This document shows, one piece after another, positions 1 to 11,953 of a stretch of DNA of 64,000 nt; the first letter of the stretch is position 1, and each line of letters opens with the position of its first letter. The DNA is from Prochilodus magdalenae (Eukaryota > Chordata > Actinopteri > Characiformes > Prochilodontidae), in the NCBI GenBank assembly GCA_024036415.1, contig JAMWET010001633.1, positions 573,501-637,500 on the forward strand, given 5' to 3'. The position numbers and the translations under genes are program-made. Under the pieces are notes generated by a model, which worked only from the letters and a program-made list of their open reading frames with translations, made no database searches and had not been told where the DNA came from.

Positions 1-689
1 AGTTCTGCAGTAAAAGAGGTACCCATAGCGCTATAAATACCTGCAGAGTGTGTGTTGGGATTCATAGGTTGCCAAAGACCATAGTGTAAAGGAAGTAGGT
101 GAATCTGCAGGTGCATGGATGCCTATGGTCATACGGGTCTACCAGCAGTGGGTAAAATCCCAGTCTACGGGAACTCTCCTTAGAATTGTGCCAGGAAAGG
201 CATCAACCAAATCTGGACCAATTGAGCAATTCTTTGATGTAAGAGTGTCTGAACATTGATGTGGCCTACATCCAGAAACGTGTCCAGTTCATGCCAAATA
301 GAATCACAGCTGTTATTTATGCTTATGAAGGTATTACGTGCTATAAGTACATTTCAGTCACGGGAGACATTATACAGTATATAGAGTATATTTTTGATCA
401 TGTTTGTCATGTTACCCAAATGTTATCTATTTGGGCATCCATCGACGATTAAACTTAAATGAGGTTTTTGCCCTCTCCTGTAAAGCTGCCATTTTGGAGA
501 TACTTGTTTTAATTTAACAGTTAAAAAAGACTAAACAATACAAAGTAAACAAAACTCCTACAACCATCTGCAACACCTGGCCCTGTCCGAAAAAATGTAC
601 AGAGTTTTCACTTCTGAAAGAGTCACCATGAGACAGAGTGGACACACCAAATACTGAAATATTAATATGAAATTTAGTTGCTGAGGCTT

Positions 690-691
<2 letters not shown>

Positions 692-757
<66 letters not shown>

Positions 758-816
758 GCGCGCGTGTGTGTGTGTGTTTGCGCGCGCGCGTGTGTGTGTG
801 TGTGTGTGTGTGTGTA
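692..816. repeat. (TA)n-(TG)n compound microsatellite
   Basis: A run of TA (692-720) followed by TG, interrupted by short GCGCGC stretches, ends just before a unique segment that is itself duplicated at 1019. Confidence 0.97.
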
Positions 817-983
817 TACTGTCTGGACCATAAATGGTACATTTGAAATGATACACACTGGAAGTTTCTGGAGTGGTTATCCTTTCTGTCTCTTATGTTT
901 ACAATATATGCAGTCATGTGAAAAACAAGAAGGGACGTGCTCCCCAACTGTATACACACACTTACACACTTCATATATACTTA

Positions 984-1019
<36 letters not shown>

Positions 1020-1118
1020 ATACTGTATGGACCATAAATGGTACATTTGAAACGATACATACTGGAATATTCTGGAGCGGTTATCCCTGTTATAGCATAT
1101 ATACAGTCATGTAAAACA
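815..1118. repeat. Local duplication of a ~100-bp unit, each copy after a TG microsatellite
   Basis: The segment at 815-930 (tatactgtctggaccataaa onward) recurs at 1019-1118 with about 10-15% differences. A (TG)n run at 988-1020 precedes the second copy just as 721-814 precedes the first. This suggests slippage or unequal exchange anchored in the microsatellite. Confidence 0.85.
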
Positions 1119-1922
1119 ATGAGATAACTATATTGAGAGACAGAAAGAATGCTGCATAACTAAACTAATAAAATGTAGAGAATAAATTATTAATAAAAAT
1201 AGTATTATTAATAAATAGATAAATAAAATGCAGCTACACATTTATTGGTGATTGTGCAACACTATTGTTATACAATTTCTATTCTGCTTGGTTGAGAGAT
1301 TTTTGTCTGCTAATTAGTGCTGTAGGGTTTGAGATATCGACATTGTTCCAACTATGAAATGTTGGGTCTAATCGGGAATGGTGTGCTTATATACAGCCGA
1401 CTTAATGCTTTAATAGCCATTTTTGCTGGAAACGAAATGAGTAAAGAGGGCCTCTGACTTTTGCGGTACTGTACACTGAGGCCGCTTCGCTCCAGAGGTC
1501 TACACAGTTCATTATTAAACCAGAGACCGCTTTTGATTGAGTAAATTATTCATTACTTTAGAGTTAATGCTTCCCTGTCCGCCAGGATAATGCTCATCCC
1601 CTTTAGCAGGCACCGCTCGATTTAGTTTTTGAACAGCGACAAATTGACTGGCTGCCAAATGATGGTGTCTTGCATCATCAGAAGAAGCTTGTGCTGTTCC
1701 TGGCTCCTGAGAAGCCAAGGTTGTCGAACTCGGCTCACGGATCTGCCAAAAGCCGTCCGTGCTTTTTCTAATGCTGCACTGATGTTCTCACCTTGTCTCT
1801 GGACATTAGTGTTTGTACACTGATTCAGGGCATTACTGGTGTCGGAGATCCGTTTCAGCGTGTCAGCTCTGGCTGTTTGGACTGTTTGCTTCTGTTGCAC
1901 GTTATTAGATCAGTGTTGGTAC

Positions 1923-2072
1923 CTTGAGATTTCGCTTTTGCCTTCGTTTCAGCCGGAGGAACTCTTTCTGTTGCCTGGATACAAAGTTCACTCCTGCATA
2001 TTCCAGCAAAGCGGCGAAGACGAAGAGCAGACATACCGCCATCCAGATGTCTATGGCCTTCACATAGGAAAC
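1923..2072 (-). CDS. glra2: glra2 exon 8: TM3 and start of the intracellular loop
   Basis: 150 bp, the usual size. Acceptor ttgtacag, donor CTCAAG/gtacca. Encodes residues 311-360: [20 protein letters not shown] then [18 protein letters not shown] and [14 protein letters not shown]3 is about residues 317-338. The basic RLKRRQKR cluster at the start of the cytoplasmic loop acts as nuclear-import and membrane-topology signal in GlyR alpha subunits, and basic residues here influence conductance. Gly337 replaces the Ala found in human alpha-2 (EYAAVNF). The exon ends on a complete codon, so the missing last exon must start in phase 0. Confidence 0.98.
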
Positions 2073-2289
2073 CTGTACAACAACAAATGTCACATCAGTA
2101 CTGCATTTCACCATGTTTCACCAGAATTGACTTAAGGCTCCCGGTCATGGACTGGCCATTATTCTGCATTTGTCTTCTATTCAACCAAAACCAGTCATAA
2201 TTCATTTTTACCTGACTATTTTCCAATCTTTCTTTGTTTACTATGTCTGCTATACAAAGGTGTCATATAAGTGTTTCCATATATATGTA

Positions 2290-2822
2290 CAGGGGTTGGA
2301 CAATGAAACTGAAACACCTGGTTTTAGACCACAATCATTTATTAGTATGGTGTAGGGCCTCCTTTTGCGGCCAATACAGCGTCAGTTCATCTTGGGAATG
2401 ACATATACTGCGTCCTGCACAGTGGTCAGAGGGATTTTAAGCCATTCTTCTTGCAGGATAGTGGCCAGGTCACTACGTGATGCTGGTGGAGGTTCGTCCT
2501 TCTTGGTGGTATGCTGACATTACCCTGGATACCGTGGCTCTTGATACATCACAAAGACTTGCTGTCTTGGTCACAGATGCGCCAGCAAGACGTGCACCAA
2601 CAGTTTGTCCTCATTTGAACTCTGGTATGTCCCCCATAATGCTGTGTGCATTGCAGTATTTTGAGCAGAACTGTGCTCTTACCTGCTAACTGAACCTTCA
2701 CACTCTGCTCTTACTGGTGCAATGTGCAGTTAATGAAGATTGGCCACCAGGCTGGTTCAATTTAGCCATGAGACCTCCCACACTAAAATGACAGGTGTTT
2801 CAGTTTCATTGTCTAACCCCTG
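2290..2822 (+). mobile_element. Tc1/mariner-derived MITE, family with CAGGGGTTGGACAATGAAAC ends, copy 1
   Basis: 533 bp bounded by inverted ends (caggggttggacaatgaaac on the left, its complement on the right) and flanked by TA on both sides, the Tc1 target duplication. The interior, read on the minus strand, is a decayed fragment of a Tc1/Tc3-type transposase N-terminal DNA-binding region. Two further copies lie at 59697-60221 and 61971-62503. Confidence 0.92.
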
Positions 2823-3424
2823 TATGTATAAATAGACAATTATGAACACATGGATGCTTGATCTTCATTGTAACTATATTGATGGATGGAGGAAATACTG
2901 TATAACTAAACAAATAAAACCAAAAAAAAAATCTCAAGCATTTGTAAAGAAACAAGTGAATGTTGAAAACCAGGCAAAACGGTAAGAACAGCAAAAGTAC
3001 CAAAAGGGCGAAGACAAGAATCAGTAAAAAGAACACCATCAAAACCAGAGGAGGAAATGAGTAATCACAGAGAGATCCGCTCGGTACACACAGAGTGGCG
3101 ATACTTTGCGATGGGTCAGTGGGAGAGAGGAGTATGCATACAAACAGACTAGATTAACAACAGGTGTGATCAATACTCGGATGACTCAGATCTGGAAAAG
3201 AGGACGGGATTGGGAAATGGCGGACATGTCAGAGTGACGTCATCGGGTGGTGGGTTATGGGAAATGGCGTCCAGGAGATCAGAGGTGAGAAGAGAGCCAG
3301 CAGGTGTGACTTTAGCTTTATTTTAGTTTTTCAGTTCAGTGTAGTCATGTCCACTTTCTTCCTGGTAGCTAGGTTTCTCTACCAGGCTGGAGGCAGGGCT
3401 GGGGGACCTGGATTTATTCTGACC

Positions 3425-3665
3425 AACATTGTGATTCAAACAGGAAGTGTGGAGTTGGCATGTTCTCCCCATGTCTCCCATAGTCCAAAGACATGAAGTC
3501 AGATGAATTGCCTGCTAAGTGTGAGTGTATGTGTGAATCTGTATGTCTTCACCGCAGTGGACCGGTGGTCTATCCGGGGTGCTTTCCTACCAGATAAGCT
3601 CCAGCACCCCCCACAACCCAGAATGATACAGTGGTTTAGAAGACGAGTGAGTGAATGAGTGAATG
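3425..3665 (+). mobile_element. tRNA-derived SINE, 3' half (family of 40305-40640)
   Basis: Contains the conserved ggcatgttctccccatgtct block, a caaagacatg block and a ctccagcaccccccacaac block, and ends in a gagtgaatgagtgaatg tail. The same sequence occurs reverse-complemented at 40305-40640, where the tRNA-like head is also present; here the head is missing. Confidence 0.8.
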
Positions 3666-3959
3666 TAATGTGCAGATCTGCCAGGTAGTTGTGACTGTGA
3701 TCTCATGGGCATCTGGTTGCTTCTGCTTGGACAAACTCATCTACATTCAGGCCCCCAGCTTTTGCCTTCCAACACATGCCACCGGAAATGAGCTGCTTAG
3801 GCAAGAGAGACATTTGAGAGAAGCTCCCTATTCACTTCCATTCATTACAGTGTGTCTTCAGTGCAAAGATAAAGGCACATTTGAGACAGTTTAGATCGCT
3901 TTATGTCCTCGTGCTTTTCTACAGAAACTAGACTTTCTTTTGCTCTGACAGTCACTTTA

Positions 3960-4140
3960 TAGCAGGGGTCTCTAATCTTATCCACAAGGTGCCGAGGGGG
4001 CTGTAGATTTTCATTCCAGCACAAAGCAGGAGTGCACACGATCAGTTGTTTGAAGACTGACCACATGATTGAGCAAGCGGGATCAGCGGTGCTACTGCTC
4101 GTTAGCAGTTAAAACTGCACCCACGCCAAGTCTTTGTGTA
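3960..4140. repeat. Dispersed repeat fragment
   Basis: Two related short blocks, cttatccacaaggtgccg and a bent complement cacccacgccaagtct, lie about 140 bp apart around gattttcattccagcac. This fits a common fish fold-back MITE, from recollection of similar sequences. The family name is not certain. Confidence 0.5.
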
Positions 4141-4429
4141 TAGGACTGGACAAGCCTGCTTTATAGCTCTGAAACCATGTTTTGCTGTGAAAGTACAGCA
4201 AATGATGTGATAACTCTGTGGCTGGAACAGCTGCGGTCTGAGGCAGTCTGAAGTAGAAGCTTCATGGTAATATAAACCACGCTGTGGGTTTTATTATTAA
4301 TACTGTTTACTAATAATTATAGTACTGTGGCAAACAGTTATTCATAACAGTAAATGATCATCTAAACATTCTACCAATAGAGGCAGGCAAATCAAAGCGG
4401 GTAAAGACATATTTATAACTGCTGTATGT

Positions 4430-4705
4430 ATATGTTGCACAGAATAGTCACCTAGACCAGGATTTGAACCCTAGTTCCCAATGTAAGATGGCCTCTGGGT
4501 TCATGAAGTTACTCACTGGACAAACAAAAACAAGCTCAGTTTGGTAATAACGCATTCAGGCTGTGCCGCCAGGAGTGACTGATGGGGCTATAAATCCCTG
4601 TAGGCCAATGTAGTGTTAGGAGTCCTGCCCAAGGACTTATTTGAGCACAGCAAAGTGGTGCAGACTGGCAGTCAAACCCCTTTGTTCCCATGTGTGGTTA
4701 ATGGC
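4430..4705 (-). mobile_element. tRNA-SINE fragments (family of 13661-13878)
   Basis: About 4598-4705 matches the minus-strand copy at 17369-17583 (taggccaatgtagtgttagg, tcctgcccaaggact, cccatgtgtgg). About 4430-4512 contains another box-B-like piece (ggatttgaaccct). Both are partial and diverged. Confidence 0.7.
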
Positions 4706-4814
4706 TCCAAAGAAGATATCTAATGATTTTGGCAATAAGGAGGCACTGCAACGTGGCATGGCATATTTATAAGACCTGAATGTTATGTTGTGGAATATGT
4801 GTATACCACTGAAG

Positions 4815-5010
4815 GTAGTTAATGCAGTGTTCAAAATCCCAGTGGACAAAGGGAATTCTCCTTAGTGGAATTCAGGCTGTGCCGCAGGGGAATGATGGCT
4901 TCTATAAATCCCTGCCAACTGTCACAATGGGATCATTGAGGCAAGAATGTCTGAACACTGATGTGGCCTAGATCGAGAAACTTGTATAGTCCATGCCAAA
5001 TCGAAGGTAT
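4815..5010. repeat. Dispersed repeat, second copy of 130-310
   Basis: Shares aatcccag, gaattctccttag, tgtctgaacactgatgtggc and ccatgccaaat in the same order as 130-310. Not assigned to a family. Confidence 0.65.
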
Positions 5011-6609
5011 ACACGTTAGCTAGAGTGACTTGCATTTTGGCATGGCCAAAGACTGACTTTTGTATATAGGAGTTTTGTGCTAAGGTATAACAGCAGTTCT
5101 TTATTTATTTTTTGTTGCTTTTGTTTTTAGTACTTTTACTGTTTACTTTTTTATTTTATTTTTTATTAACTGTATTCATTATTGTTAATTTATATTCATG
5201 AATGCTTGTCTACACTGTGTTGTTTTATTGTTCTGTTCTGTTATCTACAAACATCTAGAGTTAGTAGCTTAAATCAATTAAGGTGAAAGCCTATTAACCA
5301 GTACATTTAAGTATTAATACACTTTAAAAATGACATTTTTTTTTCTTTAAATCAGTTATGACCAAAGAGGCCATCTCATAACAAACCACCACTGCCAGTG
5401 ATCATGAAATAGCGTATCAGCATGGTGGCAGCACAACTTTATGGCACTAATGATGGTAACATGACACTGGACATCTGCCATGACATGCTAATAACATTGT
5501 TGTGTCAATGCTATGTAGTAGGGATCAAGTACAGTGTTACCGATTCCAGTAGTCACAGTAATTCACATCTTCTTCGGCACATGGCACACCAGCTGATCAA
5601 CTGTGGCGCCTCCATCGTACCTCCATTGTAACATAGTAACTTGCTGGGCCAGAATTGTTTACAGTTATGGTGAGAGGAGGCAGACACCCACTCCCCTGCA
5701 GTACGGTATTACATCAAATGTTTATGAAAGCCCTGTCTGATGCCTGAGGCATTGTTTCATAGAAGTTGTGAAAAAAGGTTTTGGCTTTAAAAAAACCCTT
5801 CCTGGCGGAGGGACTAATGCACAGCGCTGAATAGTACCGAAAAAAAATTTGGTTATATATATGGTTTTAGGTTTACATTACATATATAAACTCATGTTTA
5901 GGATCTCTGATGGTTTTGGGTAGTAGATAAACTAGCTCTGTTAGTGTTTTAGGTGTGACAACTCCTGTTTCCCATCACCACCACTGTAAAGAAATCCAAA
6001 CCACTCTGAAGGATTTGGTTTACATCCTATCCGCTGAATTATGTAGACAATTTGAAAACTGGGCGGAATTCCCTTTAACGAACAAGACGACTGGTCTTTT
6101 CATTTAAGGAGGCTTTCAGTGATATGGGCGCCATGCTGAGTGTTATAAGCTGACCCATTCATATTTCAGTCGTCTGTTCCCGTGATAACGTCTCTGCTGA
6201 CTGAGACTGATCTCTGAGCCGACGGCAAAACTCCAAACCCGCTAGATGTTAAAGCAAGCGATGTTAAACTGCTGAGCTGTTCAAAATGCATTTTTCTGTG
6301 GCATTCGGTTTCACAAAATTATTTCCTGTACTATGAATAACTATGCTGCTGTTCTTTTGTATGCAGTTGCAGCTTTAGAAATATTAGACTGCTGGGCTTG
6401 GCCCATCGTCTATTTGCCTTATATTCTATATCACCAGAATTCCTGCCCTGCCAGACCTTCCCCAGTCTACTGTAAGCAAGAACAGCTCAATAACGAAGCG
6501 GTAGACCAAGTAACTCACAGTGCCGGGGGCTGATTGCTAAAGACCATAGCGCGTAACATTCATCTGTCCTCTGTTAAATCACTTAGCGCAATTCCAAACT
6601 GCCTCTGGA

Positions 6610-7165
6610 AGCAACATCAGTACAAGAACTGTGCTTCATAGAGCTTCATGAAACTGGTGTGCATGTTCGAGCAGTTGCATATACGCCTCAAAACACTATG
6701 AACAAGCTGGAGTGGTGTACAGAATGCCACTCCTGGACTCTGGAGCAGGACTGCTGCACTCACTGGCAGTCTGATGGACGAATCTGGGTTTGGCGTTTGA
6801 ACTTACTGGAATTCCAACAGTAAAGGAGGAATAATGGTCTGGGGCTACATTTTTATCAATTACATGCTTCCAACTTTGTGCCAACAGTTTGGTATTCCCA
6901 TGGCCTGCGCAGAGACCTCAACCCTACTGAGCTTGTTTGAGATGAACTGGAATGTCTGTTGTGAGATCAGTGCCTGACCTCACAAGTGCTCTTTTGAGTG
7001 AAAAGGCATGAATGCCTCATGAATACTTCCAAACCATGTGGAAAGCCTTCCCAGAACAGTGAAAGCTGACTACATATTAATGCTTATGTCTTGGTATGCG
7101 ATGTCCAACAAGCTCAATCAAATGTGATGTTTAGGTATCCACATACTTTTGGCCAAATGTCGTAC
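6610..7165 (+). pseudogene. Tc1-type transposase remnant (C-terminal half)
   Basis: Reads in broken frames as a Tc1/mariner transposase. About 6700-6880 holds the region around the first catalytic Asp (ctggagtggtgtacagaatg, cagtctgatggacgaa). About 6900-7080 is the last third: cctcaaccctactgagcttg for the catalytic Glu block, then gtggaaagccttcccagaac and a near-terminal catattaatgc. Frameshifts, stops and an internal deletion make it non-functional. The end, cacatacttttggccaaatg, is a typical Tc1-family terminal sequence. Confidence 0.8.
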
Positions 7166-7181
7166 TATAATTACAGTGCCC

Positions 7182-7640
7182 AGAGTGTCAGATCGTTACA
7201 ACGACTGCCCTTAACAACACATCAATGTTGCCAAAGACAGTGGTGCTGTGCCAGGCTGTCGTGGAGGGACACAGAATGGCGGCGGGTCCAGCAAATCCAT
7301 CTGTGGAGGTACTGTGGCCAGTGGCCATCACACATCCAGAAGGCCTGGTGTCACTCCACATCCACCCCTACTGCACCATCTACAGGATGAGGATATGTGT
7401 GAGGATATTCAAGCTGAATGGGATGGATTATCACAGGACACTATTAGGAACCTCTGCAGCTCTATGACGAGATGCCTGGCATGTTGGGTTAGCAAACATG
7501 GCTGCCCGATGCCATACTGAGAGACACTATTTCTGTATGTGTAGCTTAATAACTATTCCCCATATCTGTTTAAACGTATCATCATTTATTGCTCCTGGTA
7601 ACCTTTATCTTCCTTCCCAATAGTATGCTGTTCTTTTGAG
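7182..7640 (+). pseudogene. Tc1/Tc3-type transposase remnant, family B, copy 1
   Basis: Homologous to 38180-38720 and 55976-58140. Codes brokenly for RLPLTTHQCCQRQWC-type sequence, then DIQAEWDGLSQDTIRNLCSS and a CWVSKHGCPMPY end. This fits the C-terminal part of Tc1/Tc3 transposases, where an INARGGHTPY-like end is usual. The catalytic middle is deleted. About 120 bp of 3' flank is shared with the other copies. Confidence 0.8.
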
Positions 7641-8400
7641 GATGAGAGTAGCATAAATGTGACTTCTCTTTACCCAGACTGCATTCAGTTACATTTTTCG
7701 CCTGGCTTGGGCTTATTGTTTGGCCGACAAATCAAGGATTTCCCGATGCGTCAGAACTTTGATCACAGATCTGATGTGCTTGTGAGGAAGCCAAGTTTCC
7801 TCCTTCATCTCTCCTGCGTAGTCACACTACGTCTGAGAGAAAATAACACATCCATGGCTCTAATGCTCCATTATGTTGCTGCCACGTTCGCCCACGCTCA
7901 TCTGCATACGCTATTATATATCTCCAGTTTGTAATCAAAGCATGCCATGATTAGGGCTTTATTGGCTGTCGAGTAATGAGCGCCTTCATTTCCGAACGAT
8001 CGCTTGAAAATCAGATTAGCATAATGACACATGCATTTATTTATTACAGTTATGGCTGTTAAATTGAATTCAAGGGCAAACCAGTGATTAGGCTAGACGA
8101 GCGGCGTGTGCTAACCGCCACGCTCGCGGTTCTGATCTGTTTCGAAAAGGTTAAATGGAGCTGACCATGGAAAAACAATATGGCGCGACAACAAAAACCT
8201 GGAGAAGCCTCTTCTCAGCAGGCAGAGCCTTTGTTGCTTTGCTAAATATTCATCAGCACACGCTCCTCTTTGATTCGAGTTTGTGACGTAATCAAGGACT
8301 CGTGGGTCATGTGCAATCCAGCGTGTGGGATTTGGACTGATCCTCGAGCGATGACTCATTGCTCCTAAAGTGATTCTCGCAGGCTTTGAAGTAGCAGAAC
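7640..8400. other. Unique intronic stretch, possible conserved non-coding element
   Basis: No repeat family is seen. Composition is balanced with several CpGs (8095-8130, 8340-8350). Short open frames lack homology. I list it as a candidate regulatory stretch only because it stands out from decayed neighbours. Confidence 0.3.
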
Positions 8401-8655
8401 ATTTATGCCCAAATCACAACAATGAACCACGCTAACCTCAGGCAGGGGTGCAGGAGTAAAATAATCAACAACCAAAAAAGTGAAATGTGAAACGGTGTCC
8501 TAAGAAATAAGAGTGTTTTTAACAGCATGAAGGACAATTTACTAAAACTGAATTCTGTCAAAAAAATGTAAACATAATTAATTGCATAAAAGTAAATTAA
8601 TATGAATACTCTATATAATTATAAATTGTTGTGCAGTATTTGCTGCTGCACCTCA

Positions 8656-9383
8656 TCACCTGTATATCACCTGTGTATCACCTGTATATCACCCGTGTAT
8701 CACTTGTATACTACCCGTATATCACCTGTGTATCACGGGTATATCACCTGTGTATTACCTGTGTATCACCTGTATATCACCTGTGTATTACCTGTGTATC
8801 ACCTGTACATCACCTGTGTATCACCTGTATATCACCTGTATATCACCCCTGTATCACCTGTATACTACCCACATATCACCTGTGTATCACCCGTATGTCA
8901 CCTGGGTATCACCTGTATATCACCCATATATCACCTGTATACTACCCACATATCACCTGTGTATCACCCGTATGTCACCTGGGTATCACCTGTATATCAC
9001 CCCTGTATCACCTGTATACTACCCACATATCACCTGTGTATCACCCGTATGTCACCTGGGTATCACCTGTATATCACCCGTATATCACCTGTATACTACC
9101 CATATATCACCGGTATATCACCTGTGTATCACCTGTATATCACCCCTGTATCACCTGTATACTACCCACATATCACCTGTGTATCACCCGTATGTCACCT
9201 GGGTATCACCTGTATATCACCCGTATATCACCTGTATACTACCCATATATCACCGGTATATCACCTGTGTATCACCCGTATGTTACCTGTGTATCACCTG
9301 CATACCACCAGTATATCACCTGTGTATCACCTGTATATCACCTGTGTATCACCTGTGTATCACCTGTGTATCACCTGTATACA
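8656..9383 (+). repeat. 11-bp minisatellite with 77-bp higher-order periodicity
   Basis: About 66 units of tatcacctgtg/tatcacctgta-like sequence. The variant tatactaccca recurs at 8861, 8938, 9015, 9092, 9158 and 9235; spacing is 77 bp (7 units) except one step of 66 bp. All three plus-strand frames stay open for 200-300 codons because the 11-mer lacks stops, which explains long tyrosine- and histidine-rich frames here. Not a gene. Confidence 0.95.
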
Positions 9384-9385
9384 TT

Positions 9386-11953
9386 GTGTACTGACTGCCA
9401 ATATAACTATAACTCATGCACTTTGATTGCCTATACTATCAGTGACTGCCAGGTTTATCAAGATTATCTATACAATATCTGTGCAATATCTTTCAGTAAC
9501 TGTTCAATATACAGTATATCTGTACAACTACACATGTAAATTTGTATCGTTTCTTATTTTTTATTTATTATTATATTATATTATAATATATTATATAATA
9601 TATTATTTATTATATAGATTGTTTTTTGTATGGCATGCACTTTAGACTACCTCTTGGTCTGTATCTGTTTACTGTATATTCTGCTGTAATGATGCATATT
9701 TCCCCATCTGTGATAATAAAATCGTGTGTGATGTTATGTTATCTTTAATATTCTAGCAAATAAATGCAAAGATTTTCTGTTTTTTTATTATGTGGTTAAC
9801 AGTGAGCAGAACTAGTTTCAGAATTGCAGTAAAAGCTATACTTTATATTTTTTAATTACTTTGTTTTCCTATCCATGTAAGACATTTTATCACGTGATCA
9901 CATGAGCAGCTGTGATTACATGATACATGATGTTATATGTAGTTTTTAGACACTGTATATGTGAAATATACCACTTGAACAAAATCAGTGCAAAGCAAAA
10001 AACTGGCTAAAGCATAGAGTGACCTGCCTGTAGTCCGAACTGTATATGCCTGAAAATGGTGGTGCATCATTCATCTCAGAATAAAACAAAATATAATAAA
10101 AGGACAGAAACTGAGTACAGCACTGCTGGAGACCTGCTTAATAGAACACTAGCAACAGAGTTTGCTTTCAGTACTGGGTCCGTTTGTTTCTACAGTCCTT
10201 GAATAAGTAGTAAGTATTGTTAATTAGAATGGTGATGTAACACAGTGGCGATTGTGTTCCTGTCCCAAGTTTTTGGAAAGTACTGCAGGCATTAAATTTG
10301 GATGAATGTTTTTTTTGGATGATGTGTATATAATAAATTATAATAAAACCCAAAATATTGTGTTTCTAAACTGCTTTTGTATAATAAAGGCAAACAGAAT
10401 TGATCTAATCACTGTTTATATGCATGAATACTGCATGAAAATGATTAGACCCAAAGCACGACTTCACTATTCCAAGTTTCATGGTTCTAGCTTTAAAACT
10501 GGAACCGGTGAAAAAATGTCACAACAACTCTTTACTTGTGGCGTAAATCACTTCAGCTGAGAAAATGCTGTGAGCATCTGTTATTTTTCTGACCTCAATG
10601 TGTGTGAATACCTCAAGGTTTTCAATTCAGACTTCTGAACACAGCATTAGACCTGTTACCATCTTAGTGACGCTACAACCCAGCTCCGGCAGTAACAGGC
10701 CATCGGCTATGTCCAGCACGAGGAGCATGCACTCCCAGGCCTCTTGTTCAGCTTTATGTAACTGTTCTTTTACAAATAACGCTGAATTGATTGTATTGAC
10801 TGACGTGTGCAAATCACACTTAACGATCACCGGCTCACAATTTCACGCTTCGTTCATTAACAGCGTGGTGGCTGAATTTCCGATAATTACACACTTAATG
10901 ACTCCTTACGCAGAAGGTCAATACAGAACAACATGAATATGCAGATTAAGAACATCCAGTTAGGCAGCTGTAAGTCAGACATGAAAAAACGAACCCTCAG
11001 AGGGATTATAACACTTTTACACGCTCTGAGAAAAATGAGACGTTGGTGATTTAACCCCAATCTCTCTGAAGTCTCTGAGGTCCCAAGAGTGGAGCGCTTG
11101 GTAAAAGAGTCCCAGTGGGAAGTAGGTTTGAATACCAGCTGTGCTGAATGCCAATATTTCATTCACACACTGAGAGCCTGTTTATACCTGGCTGTTTTGA
11201 CAACCTCATTTAGGACTGAATTTAGGACATTAGCTATTACAGAACCAGCACTTTCTAAGTCATGTGTTTCATCTACATTGCTTATCCTCCTGGGTCCCAG
11301 AAGAGGGGGCTGGTAGGGGTTTTGGGGAGGTTGGCTAGAGCCTATCCCAGCGTTCCCTGGACAGCTTGCCAGTTCAACACAGTGGTTCATGATCTTATCC
11401 TATCTCCAGATATTGGAGGAGAACTTTTAAACTGGTCTTGGTCTGTACTATCCTGTGACTAATACAAGAGATTTCTAAGCAGCCATTTTTATGTAAACAC
11501 AGACGTTAAGCCGGTGTGGAAATAAATATCACTGTTCAGTTTTTTAAGATGCTAACAAAACAGACTAGAAACACAATAAGTGGTGGCGTATATGAGCTGA
11601 TTTGCATATTATGCTCCAATTAACCAGAACTAACTAACCAGAGACACATTTGACTACCAAGTGTCAATGCATGTAATCAGGTTACAATCCAGATCTACAA
11701 TTCACCAGAATTACCTACAAGCTCCCTAATAAACTAGCATTTCAATCTAAGTCACTAACCAGAGACACATGGAACTGCCAAGTGTAAATGCATTTTATTG
11801 GGTTACAAGCCATATCCATGAAATCATCCAACGAAGACTGAATTGCCAACGGGGTACCTAATTAACTGGCAGCTCAGTGTTATCTTCCAGTGACTGAGAT
11901 CTTCCCCTCTAGACTGAGTCTTTCAGTGTGCTGTTAGTGGAGTTTGAGCATAC
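9386..11953. other. AT-rich intronic sequence
   Basis: Mostly unremarkable. 9540-9735 is very AT-rich and ends with an aataaaatcg signal like a LINE 3' end. 11272-11384 is a fragment of the SINE family at 40305 (gagcctatcccagcg, ccctggacag). About 11580-11860 has loosely repeated aaccagagacacat units. Confidence 0.5.

Larger units (their letters stand above)
1..1922 (-). other. glra2 intron 8 (partial)
   Basis: No glycine receptor exon is seen here; the RAKRIDTISR and TM4 FNIFYW codons are absent. About 130-310 is a dispersed repeat, with a second copy near 4820-5010 sharing tgtctgaacactgatgtggcc-like sequence. 692-1118 holds microsatellites and a duplicated unit. About 1430-1910 is unique, GC-balanced sequence next to exon 8 with an open minus-strand frame of 92 codons (1622-1900) and no recognised family. 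Confidence 0.7.
2073..11953 (-). other. glra2 intron 7
   Basis: A 9.9-kb intron. It contains a Tc1-type MITE (2290-2822), SINE pieces, two Tc1 remnants (6610-7640) and an 11-bp minisatellite (8656-9383). AT-rich 5030-6600 and 9740-11270 show nothing recognisable. 7640-8400 is unique and GC-balanced with isolated cyclic-AMP-like (tgacgtaa, 8284-8291) and AP-1-like (tgactca, 8351-8357) motifs. No receptor exon is missing between exons 7 and 8. Confidence 0.8.

Noticed and set aside
722..1114. 130-codon plus-strand open frame
   Set aside because: Encodes Cys-Val repeats from a TG microsatellite plus a duplicated non-coding unit.
1..1922. Last exon of glra2
   Set aside because: Searched for the conserved pre-TM4 and TM4 codons on the minus strand and did not find them; the exon is presumed to be beyond the window.
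8602..9539. Three overlapping plus-strand open frames of 214-302 codons
   Set aside because: All come from the 11-bp minisatellite, which lacks stops in any frame; three frames cannot all be coding.
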